From Clostridium_AW sp963515715 (GTDB taxonomy: Bacteria; Bacillota; Clostridia; Clostridiales; Clostridiaceae): DNA of 64,000 nt. The translations under genes were made by a program, and so were the position numbers. Below, piece after piece: positions 46,390 to 55,698 of the stretch (its first letter is position 1; every line of letters starts with the position of its first letter). Under the pieces are notes generated by a model, which saw only the letters and a list, made by a program, of their open reading frames with translations, did not search any database and was not told the origin of the DNA. The DNA is taken from the NCBI RefSeq assembly GCF_963515715.1, contig NZ_CAUPZS010000019.1:18884-82883 (forward strand). Direction: 5' to 3'.

Positions 46390-47127
46390 TCACCTTCTTC
46401 TTCCCAATGCAATATTTGCAAGTAATGCTGCAATAATATCCCAAGCACAAATACAAAGAAATGCAAAAAGGATGTTAATTTCCTGTGTAAATACAAGACC
46501 CGGAATATCTTTATTTCGCATGACGATAACTGCCATGCTGGATAACGGGTGTAAATACATATTTACCGTCATTAAGATAAAACCGGAAAAGGCATACACC
46601 AATGTGATACAAGCCGGAAGAATATATCCTTTTTGCGCCGCAGCGATTGCTAAAATCGGCAGCATTACAAACGCAGTAAGAGCGCCAATCTCCAAGCATT
46701 TTTCCAGCAAATATAAAACGCTTCCCCATTCAAATACGACATATCCGGGAACTACACTGAATACAACGGAAGCGACGGCTGTAATCAGCATGAAACAAAT
46801 GGAGTAAATCAAAACCACAAAAAATTTACTGAATAAGTATCCCATTTTGCTGACAGGCACAATCCAAAGCTGTTTGAGCATATCATACTGATTTTCTTCA
46901 CGCATAAGCATGGTGCAAAGCATTCCCAAAACAACAGGCAAGATAATAAAAACCGTATAGCCGAATGCGGACCATTTATAGAACTGTATCGGTTCAACAC
47001 CTGTTTCCTCAAAATAATTGAAGTATAATAGTGCGAAAAACGGCATAAAGAGGGCGGCTGACAACATGAGCCAGATAAACTTTCTGCGACGCAGTTTTAA
47101 AAATTCTGTTTGAATTAGTTTAAGCAA
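46390..47127 (-). CDS. ABC-2 type permease, second subunit
   Basis: About 245 residues with six hydrophobic segments and the same LKLIQTEFLKLRRRKFIW start seen in lantibiotic-immunity permeases. A TTG start at 47127 lies 8 bases inside the end of the ATPase gene and follows GGAGGAGAAGGCA, so translation is coupled. A longer frame reaching 47205 only overlaps the ATPase. It is expected to pair with the other permease as a heterodimer. Confidence 0.75.
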   Translation of the reverse strand: MLKLIQTEFLKLRRRKFIWLMLSAALFMPFFALLYFNYFEETGVEPIQFYKWSAFGYTVFIILPVVLGMLCTMLMREENQYDMLKQLWIVPVSKMGYLFSKFFVVLIYSICFMLITAVASVVFSVVPGYVVFEWGSVLYLLEKCLEIGALTAFVMLPILAIAAAQKGYILPACITLVYAFSGFILMTVNMYLHPLSSMAVIVMRNKDIPGLVFTQEINILFAFLCICAWDIIAALLANIALGRRR

Positions 47128-48042
47128 TGCCTTCTCCTCCTGTGATTTTTTTGAAATAGTCCTCCAAAGTATCATTGCAAAGCTGAGAGCCTGCAACTGC
47201 AACATCCTGCATCATTAACGCCTTGTTGACTGCAGCCATATCAAGTGATGTATCATAGAGTCGCAGAATATGGTCGTCTTGCACAGAGTAGTCTTTGACC
47301 TTGAATTGCTGCTCCAAAATTAAAGAAGCTTTTGACACATCGGAAACTTGCAGCAGGATATATTTGCCGTTTTTCTTTTCCAGTTCACTCATGCTACTTT
47401 CTTCCAAAAGAACGCCGTGGTCGATAATTCCAATATCATCAGCCAATAACGAGATTTCCGAAAGAATATGACTGGAAATAAGAATTGTCTTTCCACGCTC
47501 AACGCTCAAATTCTTGATAAACTCCCGCATTTCCGCAATGCCAATTGGGTCAAGACCGTTGGTCGGCTCGTCTAAAATCAACAGTTCCGGGTCATGCAAA
47601 ATAGCGTTTGCAATACCAAGCCGCTGCTTCATGCCGAGAGAATACTTGCTGAACAATTTTTTATCCTTATAAGGCAAGCCGACAACTTCCAAAGCGTTTT
47701 AACAGCATTGGGGGCGGCTGTACCACGCAACTTTGCAAAAATTTCCAAGTTCTCTGTTCCTGTCAAATTTGGATAAAACCCAGGTGTTTCGATAATAGCA
47801 CCGATACGGGGATATACTCGTTTTTCACGACCTTTGATGTTCTTACCGAACACATCCACCTCGCCGGAAGTGATAGTGGTCAATCCCAAAATCATTTTCA
47901 TAATGGTGGTTTTTCCGGCTCCGTTGCGTCCGAGCAAGCCGTAAATGCGACCTTTCCCCACATGAAGATCTACCGAACTGACAGCGGTTTGTTCTCCATA
48001 AATTTTTGTCAGTTGTTTGGTTTCAATCAAAAAATCATTCAT
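47120..48042 (-). pseudogene. ABC exporter ATPase (BcrA-like), one-base frameshift
   Basis: The start ATG at 48042 follows GAGGAAATTCAAT. The first part has Walker A LLGRNGAGKTTIMKM near residue 42. The second has the signature YSLGMKQRLGIA, Walker B LLILDEPTNGLDP and ISSHILSE. The frame is lost at an A run at 47697-47700. Restoring one A gives AVKNALEVVGLPYKD across the join. An intact protein would drive export of bacitracin- or lantibiotic-like peptides. As sequenced it cannot work unless the base is an error or ribosomes slip. Confidence 0.8.
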
Positions 48043-48200
48043 ATTGAATTTCCTCACTTTCAATAGATTTGCTTTCGTAATGCGATAACCGATATAACGG
48101 CAGAAGCACTTACAATTAAAAGTATAAAGCATGAACCTTGCCAAAACCTTGCCGTAATCTTGCTTTTATCTTGTTTTTACAGCAAGAAAGCCCTGTGCTG

Positions 48201-49124
48201 TCACAGGGCTTTCGGCAATAAAACCGTAAATGTAGTTCCAGAGCCGAGAGAGCTAACCACTTCAATCGTTCCTTTGTTGGCGCTGACAAGCTCTTTGGCA
48301 ATAGAAAGTCCAAGCCCATTTCCTTTGGCAGACCGAGAATGGTCGCACTGATACATTCGCTCAAAGATATGAGGAAGGTCGTCGGGGGAAATTCCTTTAC
48401 CGTTGTCTGTTACCATGATTTTTGCCTGCTGTGTATCCTCGGTAATGCGCAGAATCACTTGTTTCGCCTCGCTGTGAGTCATAATATTTTGCATCAGATT
48501 ATTGAGAATACGGGTATATGCGTTGAGGTCAATCCGAACAGAACACTCTGTTTCGGGTATATCAATGTCATAATTCAAACCTGCATTTTCTAAAATGGGA
48601 ATCCACTCTGCGATAATGTATCTGGATAATTCGTTGATGTCAAAAAGCTCAAAGTGAAAAATCTGTTCCCCTGCATCTAGCTTTACCCATTCAAACAGAA
48701 CTGTGACGAAATCTTTTAGGCGATGTGCTTTATCGGAAGCAACATGAACATATTCGTCTTTTTCCTGCCCTGTTACTAATCCATTTTCGATTGCTTCCAG
48801 ATAGCCGACAAGTGAGGTCAACGGGGTCTTTACATCATGGGAAAGGCTTGTCATTAAGCGTTTATACGCCTGCTCTGCCTGCCTTTGCTGAACAAGTCGG
48901 CATTGGCTGCTGATTGCAATTTCGTTGATGTCATAGCAAATCTGTCTTGTCATATCATTTTCCTGCGCCAAAACACGGCGGTTGAGATTGCCGCTTTTCA
49001 AATCCTCCAAAGCGTCTTTGATAAAAGAGAGCTGTTCTCGGACACGATGCAGCTTCAAAACAAGATACAGGATAAGCAACATAGCAATACTAAATCCCAA
49101 AAGAAGATAACCGTTTATATTCAT
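48201..49124 (-). CDS. Sensor histidine kinase of the resistance module
   Basis: About 307 residues. One short N-terminal membrane helix (residues about 4-22), almost no extracellular domain, a HAMP-like linker, HisKA with TSLSHDVKTPLTSL (His96), and HATPase with NNLMQNIM, DNGKGIS and GNGLGLSIAKEL. The lack of a sensing domain suits intramembrane-sensing kinases that watch a partner ABC exporter. GGAGGCGTGAAC precedes the ATG, just 3 bases from the regulator's stop. Confidence 0.88.
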   Translation of the reverse strand: MNINGYLLLGFSIAMLLILYLVLKLHRVREQLSFIKDALEDLKSGNLNRRVLAQENDMTRQICYDINEIAISSQCRLVQQRQAEQAYKRLMTSLSHDVKTPLTSLVGYLEAIENGLVTGQEKDEYVHVASDKAHRLKDFVTVLFEWVKLDAGEQIFHFELFDINELSRYIIAEWIPILENAGLNYDIDIPETECSVRIDLNAYTRILNNLMQNIMTHSEAKQVILRITEDTQQAKIMVTDNGKGISPDDLPHIFERMYQCDHSRSAKGNGLGLSIAKELVSANKGTIEVVSSLGSGTTFTVLLPKAL

Positions 49125-49126
49125 GT

Positions 49127-49834
49127 TCACGCCTCCTTATTGAAACGATAGCCTACACCTCGGATGGTTAAAATATAAAATGGACGGTCTGGGTCTGGTT
49201 CAATCTTTTTCCGCAATTTACTGATGAAAGACATAATGTTACTATCGTCAAAAGCATATTCTTCTTCCCAAACTTGCGTATAAATCTGTTTTTTGGTAAA
49301 TACACGCCCTTTATTTGTTGCCAGAAAGAAAAGCAGGTCAAATTCCTTTCCTGTAAGCTCTACAACAGTATCATTTATAATAACAATGCGGTTTGCTTTG
49401 TCAATAACCATTCCTTTCAGCGGGATACACTCCAAATCTGTTTCAGTCATGGGATTTAAGGTGGTATAACGTCGAATAAGGGAGTTGACACGAGCCATCA
49501 GCTCATTAATGCTGAACGGTTTTGTTAAATAATCATCTGCACCAAGCCGAAGCCCAGAAACTTTATCTCCCTCGTCGCTTTTAGCGGTGAGCATAAGCAC
49601 CGGGATATTACTTGCTTCCCTAATTTTTTTCAAAACTTGAAAACCATCTATATCCGGCATCATTACATCCAAAATTACAAGAGAAAGAGAGCTTCTATTT
49701 TTGTTTTCGTCAGCCAGACGCAGCCCCTCCACACCGCCATGTGCAATAATAGCAGATAAATTCTCTTGTTCTACACATTTTTTCATAAGAGCGCAAAGCT
49801 CTTTGTCGTCGTCTATAATCAAAACATTATTCAT
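49127..49834 (-). CDS. OmpR family response regulator of the resistance module
   Basis: A 235-residue protein. The receiver domain has IIDDD near residue 7 and Asp56 in VILDVMMPDIDG; Lys in YLTKPFS is near 106. The winged-helix domain is in the C-terminal 100 residues (FTKKQIYTQVWEEEY, SFISKLRKKIEPDP). The start at 49834 follows AGGAAAGGAGCTGCAAC. It probably activates the adjacent exporter genes. Confidence 0.9.
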   Translation of the reverse strand: MNNVLIIDDDKELCALMKKCVEQENLSAIIAHGGVEGLRLADENKNRSSLSLVILDVMMPDIDGFQVLKKIREASNIPVLMLTAKSDEGDKVSGLRLGADDYLTKPFSINELMARVNSLIRRYTTLNPMTETDLECIPLKGMVIDKANRIVIINDTVVELTGKEFDLLFFLATNKGRVFTKKQIYTQVWEEEYAFDDSNIMSFISKLRKKIEPDPDRPFYILTIRGVGYRFNKEA

Positions 49835-50015
49835 GTTGCAGCTCCTTTCCTCTCTTTGTCCTGCCGTCAACAGGTTTTTCTGCATCTTTGGGTATCATCC
49901 ATGCCCGACCGAATTTTAAAGTACCATCAATGCGGTTTTCTTCGCACAATTTTTGTATACGTCGTTCCGAAATGCCCCATTTTTCAGAAGCAGTTTTCAC
50001 AGAAATATAATTCAT
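49827..50015 (-). CDS. Small helix-turn-helix protein (excisionase-like)
   Basis: A 62-residue protein, MNYISVKTASEKWGISERRI then KLCEENRIDGTLKFGRAWMIP: a MerR/Xis-type winged helix found on many Firmicute mobile elements. It overlaps the response regulator start by 8 bases and follows GGATGAGGAATAAC. It could be a DNA-bending excisionase or a small regulator of the module. Confidence 0.78.
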   Translation of the reverse strand: MNYISVKTASEKWGISERRIQKLCEENRIDGTLKFGRAWMIPKDAEKPVDGRTKRGKELQHE

Positions 50016-50184
50016 GTTATTCCTCATCCTTTCACTCGAACATGATATATCTATTATATACGGAATGACGAATAATAGCGAATTTTTCTCGTGCTAACAC
50101 GAAACTAAACTGTACCGTTGATAAAACTACATTTCGTTCAAATATCGCTACCCGAAATGTATAATGATAAGGGGTGATATTAAA

Positions 50185-50538
50185 ATGTACCAAGACGAAA
50201 GAAATCTTGATTTTCGTCCCATTGGCAAGGCGATAAAATCGGCGAGAGAAGCAAAGGGGTGGACACAGGAGCAACTGGCACAGCTTGTTGACCGTTCTCC
50301 ACGAAATGTAATGTACATAGAGAACAGAGGACAACACCCAAGGCTGAATACATTTTATCAACTCATGACCTTGCTTGATATTTCCGTTGACCAATTTTTC
50401 TATCCGAATACTGAGGATAGCAAGAGTGATTTGCGTAGTCAGATTGACTTTGCACTTAACTTACTTAGCGATAAAGAATTGACGGTTATACAAGGGGCGA
50501 TAGATTTTCCACTAATCTTCCACCTAGGTGCAAAATAA
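50185..50538 (+). CDS. XRE family HTH regulator, 3' end disrupted
   Basis: A 117-residue frame. HTH at about residues 18-72 (KSAREAKGWTQEQLAQLVDR, YIENRGQHPRLNTF). The linker is conserved up to SDKELTVIQ, then the residues become unrelated (GAIDFPLIFHLG) and base composition drops to AT-rich. The gene has therefore lost its last few codons at the edge of the acquired segment. GGGGTGATATTAAA precedes the ATG. It is divergent from the resistance module and a possible controller of it. Confidence 0.75.
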   Translation: MYQDERNLDFRPIGKAIKSAREAKGWTQEQLAQLVDRSPRNVMYIENRGQHPRLNTFYQLMTLLDISVDQFFYPNTEDSKSDLRSQIDFALNLLSDKELTVIQGAIDFPLIFHLGAK

Positions 50539-50684
50539 CATAAAATATTTTAAAATATAAAATAATATAATTTGATAAATTTGTTTATTGTTTTAGTTCG
50601 TAACATAGATATAGATAACAAGTAGAGTGCGTCATACTTTACTGCTAAATATATATTATCTATATACCCCAGAATTCAATACTG
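50539..50684. other. AT-rich junction stretch
   Basis: No frame, hairpin or promoter pattern that can be supported. It lies between the truncated HTH gene and the LysR remnant and marks the return to host-like base composition. Confidence 0.5.
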
Positions 50685-51188
50685 ATATCTTGGTATTCAT
50701 CTATACTAATAACAAATTGCTCGAACAGCCTCTATAAGTAAAGCAGCACAAAATCTTTATACTTCACAACCTAATTTGAGTCTTTCTATTTGAAAGCCTG
50801 TTTATCAGCAGTTTTTGTAGTTAGAGGAAATTTGCAAACATGTGGTTTATGAGAATAGAAAAGTTTTTCAGTGTCTACATTTACATTAAAGTTTGTTTAC
50901 AATGTTTTTGTTGATCTATATCAAAAGCATCGTAAAGAAAACATATATTTTTCTCATAATGAAAAAACTAAAAACCAGGTTATTGTAAGTACACCGAATC
51001 CATATTTTTATAAAGATATTGATAGTATTGATCTTGAAGAACTTTCTGCATATCCATTCATTGCATCATACGGGAATATTTTTTATAGCTCATCCAATGA
51101 AATGTCCACTGTTGGAAGTATTGGTAAGTTAGCACGTACTAGTAAGATCTATGTTAAAATATTTCAAAAAACTTCAACTCTTGTCTAA
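50685..51188 (+). pseudogene. LysR family regulator remnant
   Basis: At 50720-50795 one frame reads IARTASISKAAQNLYTSQ then PNLSLSI, the LysR DNA-binding helix, flanked by stops. At about 50990-51100 another frame reads VSTPNPYFYKDIDSIDLEEL and YPFIASYGN, as in the effector domain of LysR proteins. Stops, shifts and an internal deletion prevent a full product. It stands directly before azlC in the same direction and may once have controlled it. Confidence 0.65.
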
Positions 51189-51252
51189 AAAGGGAATAAA
51201 TGATAAACTATGAACGACAATTATTTTTATGCGTGCAAAGGAGTTATTATGA

Positions 51253-51966
51253 ATGGAACAGACTAAATCTATGAATAGCTACTCCAAGGGTTTCAAAGAC
51301 GGAATGCCTATAGCTCTAGGATATTTACCTGTATCCTTTACCTTTGGCATGATGGCGGTAAATATGAAACTTCCTATTTGGGTAGCTGTGTTTATTTCAA
51401 TGACAAATCTTACTTCAGCAGGGCAGTTTGCAGGAATTGGATTGATTTTTACTGGTGCACCCTATGTAGAAATGGCGCTGACACAACTAGTAATCAACAT
51501 GAGATATGCTCTAATGTCTTTATCTCTTTCTCAAAAGGCAGACAAGTCTATGAATGTGTTTCATAGATTATTGATTTCTTTTGGAATTACCGATGAAGTT
51601 TTTGCTGTAGCAAGTGGACAACCCTCTGAAGTTGGAAGGCGTTATATGTACGGCTTGATAACTGCTCCATACTTTGGATGGACTTTAGGTACGTTGATTG
51701 GTGCAGCGGCTAGTAGCATTTTGCCAGAAGCTATGCGTTCTGCTTTAAGCATTGCAATATATGGAATGTTTATTGCAATTATTATTCCTCCAGCAAAGCG
51801 TTATCGTCCTATACTAAAAGTAATAATGATATCTGTAATTATCAGCTGTATTTTGAGATTTACTCCCGTATTAAATAAGCTTTCAGGCGGTTTTATAATT
51901 ATTATATGTACCGTTGTGGCATCAGCTTTAGGAGCTAAATTATTTCCTATTAGGGAGGCGGATTAA
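51253..51966 (+). CDS. azlC: AzlC family branched-chain amino acid exporter, large subunit
   Basis: A 237-residue protein with about six hydrophobic segments. The family stretch PIALGYLPVSFTFGMMAV lies at residues 18-35, and NMRYALMSLSLSQ near 82. AzlC with AzlD exports branched-chain amino acids and their analogues. AAGGAGTTATTATGA precedes the ATG. Its stop codon shares a base with the azlD start (TAATG). Confidence 0.9.
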   Translation: MEQTKSMNSYSKGFKDGMPIALGYLPVSFTFGMMAVNMKLPIWVAVFISMTNLTSAGQFAGIGLIFTGAPYVEMALTQLVINMRYALMSLSLSQKADKSMNVFHRLLISFGITDEVFAVASGQPSEVGRRYMYGLITAPYFGWTLGTLIGAAASSILPEAMRSALSIAIYGMFIAIIIPPAKRYRPILKVIMISVIISCILRFTPVLNKLSGGFIIIICTVVASALGAKLFPIREAD

Positions 51967-52295
51967 TGAGTACTTATAGAATTTTAATATATATTTTCGT
52001 AATGTCAGGGGTTACATATCTTATTAGAATGCTTCCTATGGCTATATTTAAAAAAAAGATAGAAAGTCCTTTTATAAAGTCCTTTTTGTTTTACGTTCCT
52101 TATGCGGTACTTGGTGCAATGACCTTGCCAGAGGTTTTAAACTCAACAGCCTCTATATGGTCTGCACTTATAGGAGTGCTTGTTGCAATTTTTTTAGCTT
52201 TTAAAGAAAAGGGCTTACTTATAGTTGCGTTGTCTGCTTGTGCTACAGTCTACATAATGGAATGGATATTAAGGGCTACCAATTTATTGGCTTAA
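51966..52295 (+). CDS. azlD: AzlD family small subunit
   Basis: A 109-residue protein with four hydrophobic segments, SGVTYLIRMLPMAIFKKKIE near residue 14 and a central FVPYAVLGAMTLPEVL-like stretch. It is the obligate partner of AzlC; the one-base overlap of stop and start indicates coupled translation. A terminator follows at 52306. Confidence 0.9.
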   Translation: MSTYRILIYIFVMSGVTYLIRMLPMAIFKKKIESPFIKSFLFYVPYAVLGAMTLPEVLNSTASIWSALIGVLVAIFLAFKEKGLLIVALSACATVYIMEWILRATNLLA

Positions 52296-52305
52296 TTAAA
52301 AAAGT

Positions 52306-52354
52306 AAATGCGTTAGTATAAAGAATAAATAATCTTTAACTAGCGCATTTTTTA
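52306..52354. terminator. Terminator after azlCD
   Basis: AAATGCGTTAGT (52306-52317) pairs with ACTAGCGCATTT (52339-52350), followed by TTT. Confidence 0.85.
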
Positions 52355-52377
52355 ATTTAATTTTTTCTTATGTATGT

Positions 52378-52602
52378 CTAATAGGGCATATATGAATTAG
52401 ACTCATCATTGAAGTATGCTTCAACTTTTGGGCTTACTTTTGGTAAGTACACTCCCTTTTCTCCAATTAGTATTTTGTCTTTTGGACTTCCGTAATACAA
52501 TGCTTTAATTTCAGCATCATCACCGTATTTATCACGATATACAGTTTTAATAAAGTCATCAAATGAATAATATATATTTGAGAATCCAGGTGCATTTACC
52601 AT
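52378..52602 (-). CDS. Hypothetical 74-residue protein
   Basis: Not recognised. A soluble, Tyr-rich sequence with YYSFDDFIKTVYRDKYGDD at residues 11-29 and a C-terminal GEKGVYLPKVSP. GAAGGAAACAAGA precedes the ATG and codon use fits the surroundings, so it is probably real. No neighbour suggests a function. Confidence 0.55.
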   Translation of the reverse strand: MVNAPGFSNIYYSFDDFIKTVYRDKYGDDAEIKALYYGSPKDKILIGEKGVYLPKVSPKVEAYFNDESNSYMPY

Positions 52603-52743
52603 TCTTGTTTCCTTCTATAAAAATACCCTTTCAGTGATAGTTGATTTAGAAAATAAGATATGATATGATTTTCTAAATGATGAAAATAGATTTGTTGTTA
52701 TTGAGCAAAGACATATTCTAAAGTTAATCACTTGGAGGCGGAT

Positions 52744-54072
52744 ATGAATAAGTGGGGTAAATTAAATTTAGGTGATGAGATTAAAAATGTAGTTCAGGAT
52801 GCTTTGAACAATGGGGATTTTAAAAGATTAAATCGAGATATTGAGAATGTTGTTAAAGGTGCACTTGATGAGGTTAGAAGGTCAATTGATTGGAAGCGAG
52901 AGAATCATCATAATTGGAACAATCAAACTTGGAATAGTCAGACTAGTAACACTAATGATTATGATAATAGATATGAAAAAAATTCACAGACATTTGGGGA
53001 ACAAAAACCAAAACAACAAAAAGATAACTATAATACCATGAGTAATCACAATAATGCTTGCAGACAGTATAAAGCGGCTTTAAAGCCAACTAAGTTCACT
53101 GCTCCGGTAGGGCAGGTGTCAGGAACATTGTTTACTGTATTTGGAATCATAGGAAGCACTGCATTTGGAATAGGAATAATTGTATTAACACTATTAGGAT
53201 ATTTGCTTGGAGGTAAGGAGGTATTTCATACTATTGCTATAGGGCTAATACCTTTTTTTATTACAAGTATAATTTTGTGTATGAATGGAAACAGGATTCG
53301 TAAAAGATTAAAAAGATTTCAAAGGTATATAGCACAGATGCATAACCGCGACTACTGTTTGATTAAGAACTTTTCTTCCGCAACAGGATTGAGCAATAAA
53401 TCTACGGTGAAAGATTTGCGAAAAATGATTGCTATTGGTATGTTTCCAGAAGGACATATTGATGATAAAAATACCTGTTTTATGTTAAACAACGAATGCT
53501 ATGAACAATATCTTAAGTTGCAGGAAAATATGAAAATGAAGGATTTGGAGGAACAGGAAAAACAGAAGCATCAAACGACACAGCAGGATTTCACACAGGG
53601 AGAAAAAAATAGTAAAAGCGATGGGCTGAAACCAGAAATTAAAAGAGCCATTGATGAAGGAAGACAATTCGTCATAGAAATTAAAAATGCAAATATCGCA
53701 ATTCTAGGTGAGGAGATATCACGTAAATTAGATAGATTGGAAGAAGTAACAGGAAAAATCTTTGATTATGTGGAAATTCACCCAGAAAAGTTTCCAGAGA
53801 TAAAGAAATTTACGGAATATTTCCTACCAACGACATTAAAACTGGTGGATGCTTATAAGAGATTAGATTATCAGACTGTACAAGGAGAGAATATTTCTAA
53901 TGCAAAGAAAGAGATAGAGGAAACAATGGATACCATAAACCTTGCTTTTGAAAATTTATTAGATGGTCTGTTTGAGGATATAGCAATGGATATATCAACG
54001 GATATATCTGTATTAGAAACTATGTTTGCGCAGGAAGGGTTAACAGGGAAGAATATGAGAGTTAAAAAATAA
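52744..54072 (+). CDS. xpaC: XpaC-like 5-bromo-4-chloroindolyl phosphate hydrolysis family protein
   Basis: About 442 residues. The N-terminal part is amphipathic and Asn-rich, two membrane helices lie near residues 130-180, and a cytosolic alpha-helical domain follows with charged linkers. The NRDYCLIKNFSSATG and KDLRKMIAIGMFPEGHID patterns (residues 200-240) are typical of XpaC family proteins, which occur next to TelA. The biochemical role is unclear despite the name. GGAGGCGGAT precedes the ATG. The telA gene starts 18 bases after its stop. Confidence 0.78.
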   Translation: MNKWGKLNLGDEIKNVVQDALNNGDFKRLNRDIENVVKGALDEVRRSIDWKRENHHNWNNQTWNSQTSNTNDYDNRYEKNSQTFGEQKPKQQKDNYNTMSNHNNACRQYKAALKPTKFTAPVGQVSGTLFTVFGIIGSTAFGIGIIVLTLLGYLLGGKEVFHTIAIGLIPFFITSIILCMNGNRIRKRLKRFQRYIAQMHNRDYCLIKNFSSATGLSNKSTVKDLRKMIAIGMFPEGHIDDKNTCFMLNNECYEQYLKLQENMKMKDLEEQEKQKHQTTQQDFTQGEKNSKSDGLKPEIKRAIDEGRQFVIEIKNANIAILGEEISRKLDRLEEVTGKIFDYVEIHPEKFPEIKKFTEYFLPTTLKLVDAYKRLDYQTVQGENISNAKKEIEETMDTINLAFENLLDGLFEDIAMDISTDISVLETMFAQEGLTGKNMRVKK

Positions 54073-54090
54073 AACTATGGAGGGCAAAAA

Positions 54091-55239
54091 ATGAATAACG
54101 AATTACCAACACTAACTTTTGATCCTTTTAGTGATGATACATCAACTCAAGAAGGACTATGCAAAGACATGCTAACTGAGGATGACATTCATAGTCAAAA
54201 GCCAGTATTTGATGAAAGTATCCTTTCACCTGAAGAGAAAAAGATGGTGGACGATTTTGCAAATCAGATTGATTTAAATAAATCGAATCAGATTCTCCAA
54301 TATGGCGTAGGAGCTCAAAAGAAGATAGCAGACTTTTCTGAGACAGCCTTAAATAATGTTAAAACTAAAGATTTGGGTGAAATTGGTGATATGCTTTCTA
54401 ATGTTGTAACAGAACTGAGAAGCTTTGATGTAGATGAAGAAGAGAAAGGATTTTTTGGGTTCTTCAAAAAATCATCGAATAAACTTACGGCGATGAAATC
54501 AAAATACGATAAAGCAGAAGTTAATATAAATAAAATCTGTGAGGCGTTGGAAAGAAATCAGATGCAGTTGCTCAAAGATATAGCAATGCTTGATAAAATG
54601 TATGAACTTAATAAGACGTATTATAAAGAACTTTCCATGTATATTTTGGCAGGTAAAAAGAAGCTGGCTAAGGTTCATGCTGAAGAATTACCTACACTAA
54701 TAAAGAAGTCTGCGGCCAGTGGTTTGCCAGAGGATGCTCAGGCTGTTAACGACTTGACTGGCATTTGCAACCGATTTGAGAAAAAAATTCATGATTTGGA
54801 CTTAACTAGAATGATTTCGATCCAAATGGCACCCCAGATTCGTTTGGTTCAAGGTAATGATACCATAATGGCTGAAAAAATTCAGTCCACCATTGTAAAC
54901 ACAATTCCACTATGGAAAAGTCAGATGGTTTTGGCTTTGGGAGTTACCCATTCAGGTCAGGCTGCAAAAGCTCAAAGAGAAGTAACGGATATGACGAATA
55001 AGTTATTAAGGAAAAATGCTGAAACACTTAAAATGGCGACTATTGAAACAGCAAAGGAATCAGAACGAGGAATTGTGGACATTGAGACACTTCGTATTAC
55101 CAATGAATCATTAATAAAGACCCTTGATGAAGTTATGCGTATTCAAACAGAAGGTCATCAGAAGAGGAAGGAAGCAGAGATCGAGTTGAATAGAATTGAG
55201 GAACAATTAAAAACTAAGCTTTTAGAAATGAGAGGTTGA
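54091..55239 (+). CDS. telA: TelA/YaaN family toxic anion resistance protein
   Basis: A 382-residue, largely alpha-helical cytosolic protein. FADQIDLNKSNQILQYG-like residues near 50 and FFGFFKKSSNKLTAMKSKYDKAE near 125 match the TelA family. Members are linked to tellurite, nisin or envelope stress tolerance, mostly together with XpaC. TATGGAGGGCAAAAA precedes the ATG. It forms an operon with xpaC. Confidence 0.88.
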   Translation: MNNELPTLTFDPFSDDTSTQEGLCKDMLTEDDIHSQKPVFDESILSPEEKKMVDDFANQIDLNKSNQILQYGVGAQKKIADFSETALNNVKTKDLGEIGDMLSNVVTELRSFDVDEEEKGFFGFFKKSSNKLTAMKSKYDKAEVNINKICEALERNQMQLLKDIAMLDKMYELNKTYYKELSMYILAGKKKLAKVHAEELPTLIKKSAASGLPEDAQAVNDLTGICNRFEKKIHDLDLTRMISIQMAPQIRLVQGNDTIMAEKIQSTIVNTIPLWKSQMVLALGVTHSGQAAKAQREVTDMTNKLLRKNAETLKMATIETAKESERGIVDIETLRITNESLIKTLDEVMRIQTEGHQKRKEAEIELNRIEEQLKTKLLEMRG

Positions 55240-55698
55240 TGAGAGATACCAAATAGGTATTGCTATGATATGGATTTATGCAGATTAGCACTAGGAAAAT
55301 ATGTCCCACTAGGCACTCATAAGAACCCACGGGGGGGTAAACGAATTGTGAACAATTTGTTTTGCTAGTGGCGTCCATAATAAATTTAAAAATTAAATAG
55401 CTATAAAAGCCATGTGATTTTCAGGTTAGAGCACCTGAGAGTTGCAGGGCTTTTTTGTGTGATAAGGGCAGGGGAGGTGGAATAAAAGGTTGAATTTTAT
55501 ATACATATAATGTATGTGATGGGTAAATATAGTATTATATTGGTAATAATATTAAAAGATTAGGTCTAAAAGGACATATTCTTCATATGTAATCGAGTTA
55601 GTTTAATATTACAAAACATTAATGAAAGATAGAATTATTTCTCTAGAGAGGGCAAGAAAATTTGTATAATCTGTAGATAGGAGGCTTAGGGAGATAGA
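55240..55698. other. Structured intergenic stretch
   Basis: No frame. CCACTAG (55306-55312) and CTAGTGG (55365-55371) bracket a region with GAATTGTGAACAATTTG and a run of seven G. A two-stem terminator follows at 55404-55456. The rest, 55460-55690, is the AT-rich leader of the beta-lactamase gene. Confidence 0.5.
55404..55456 (+). terminator. Terminator after telA
   Basis: AAAAGCC pairs with GGGCTTTT around an inner CAGGT-TAGAGC-ACCTG stem, followed by a T-run. Confidence 0.75.
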
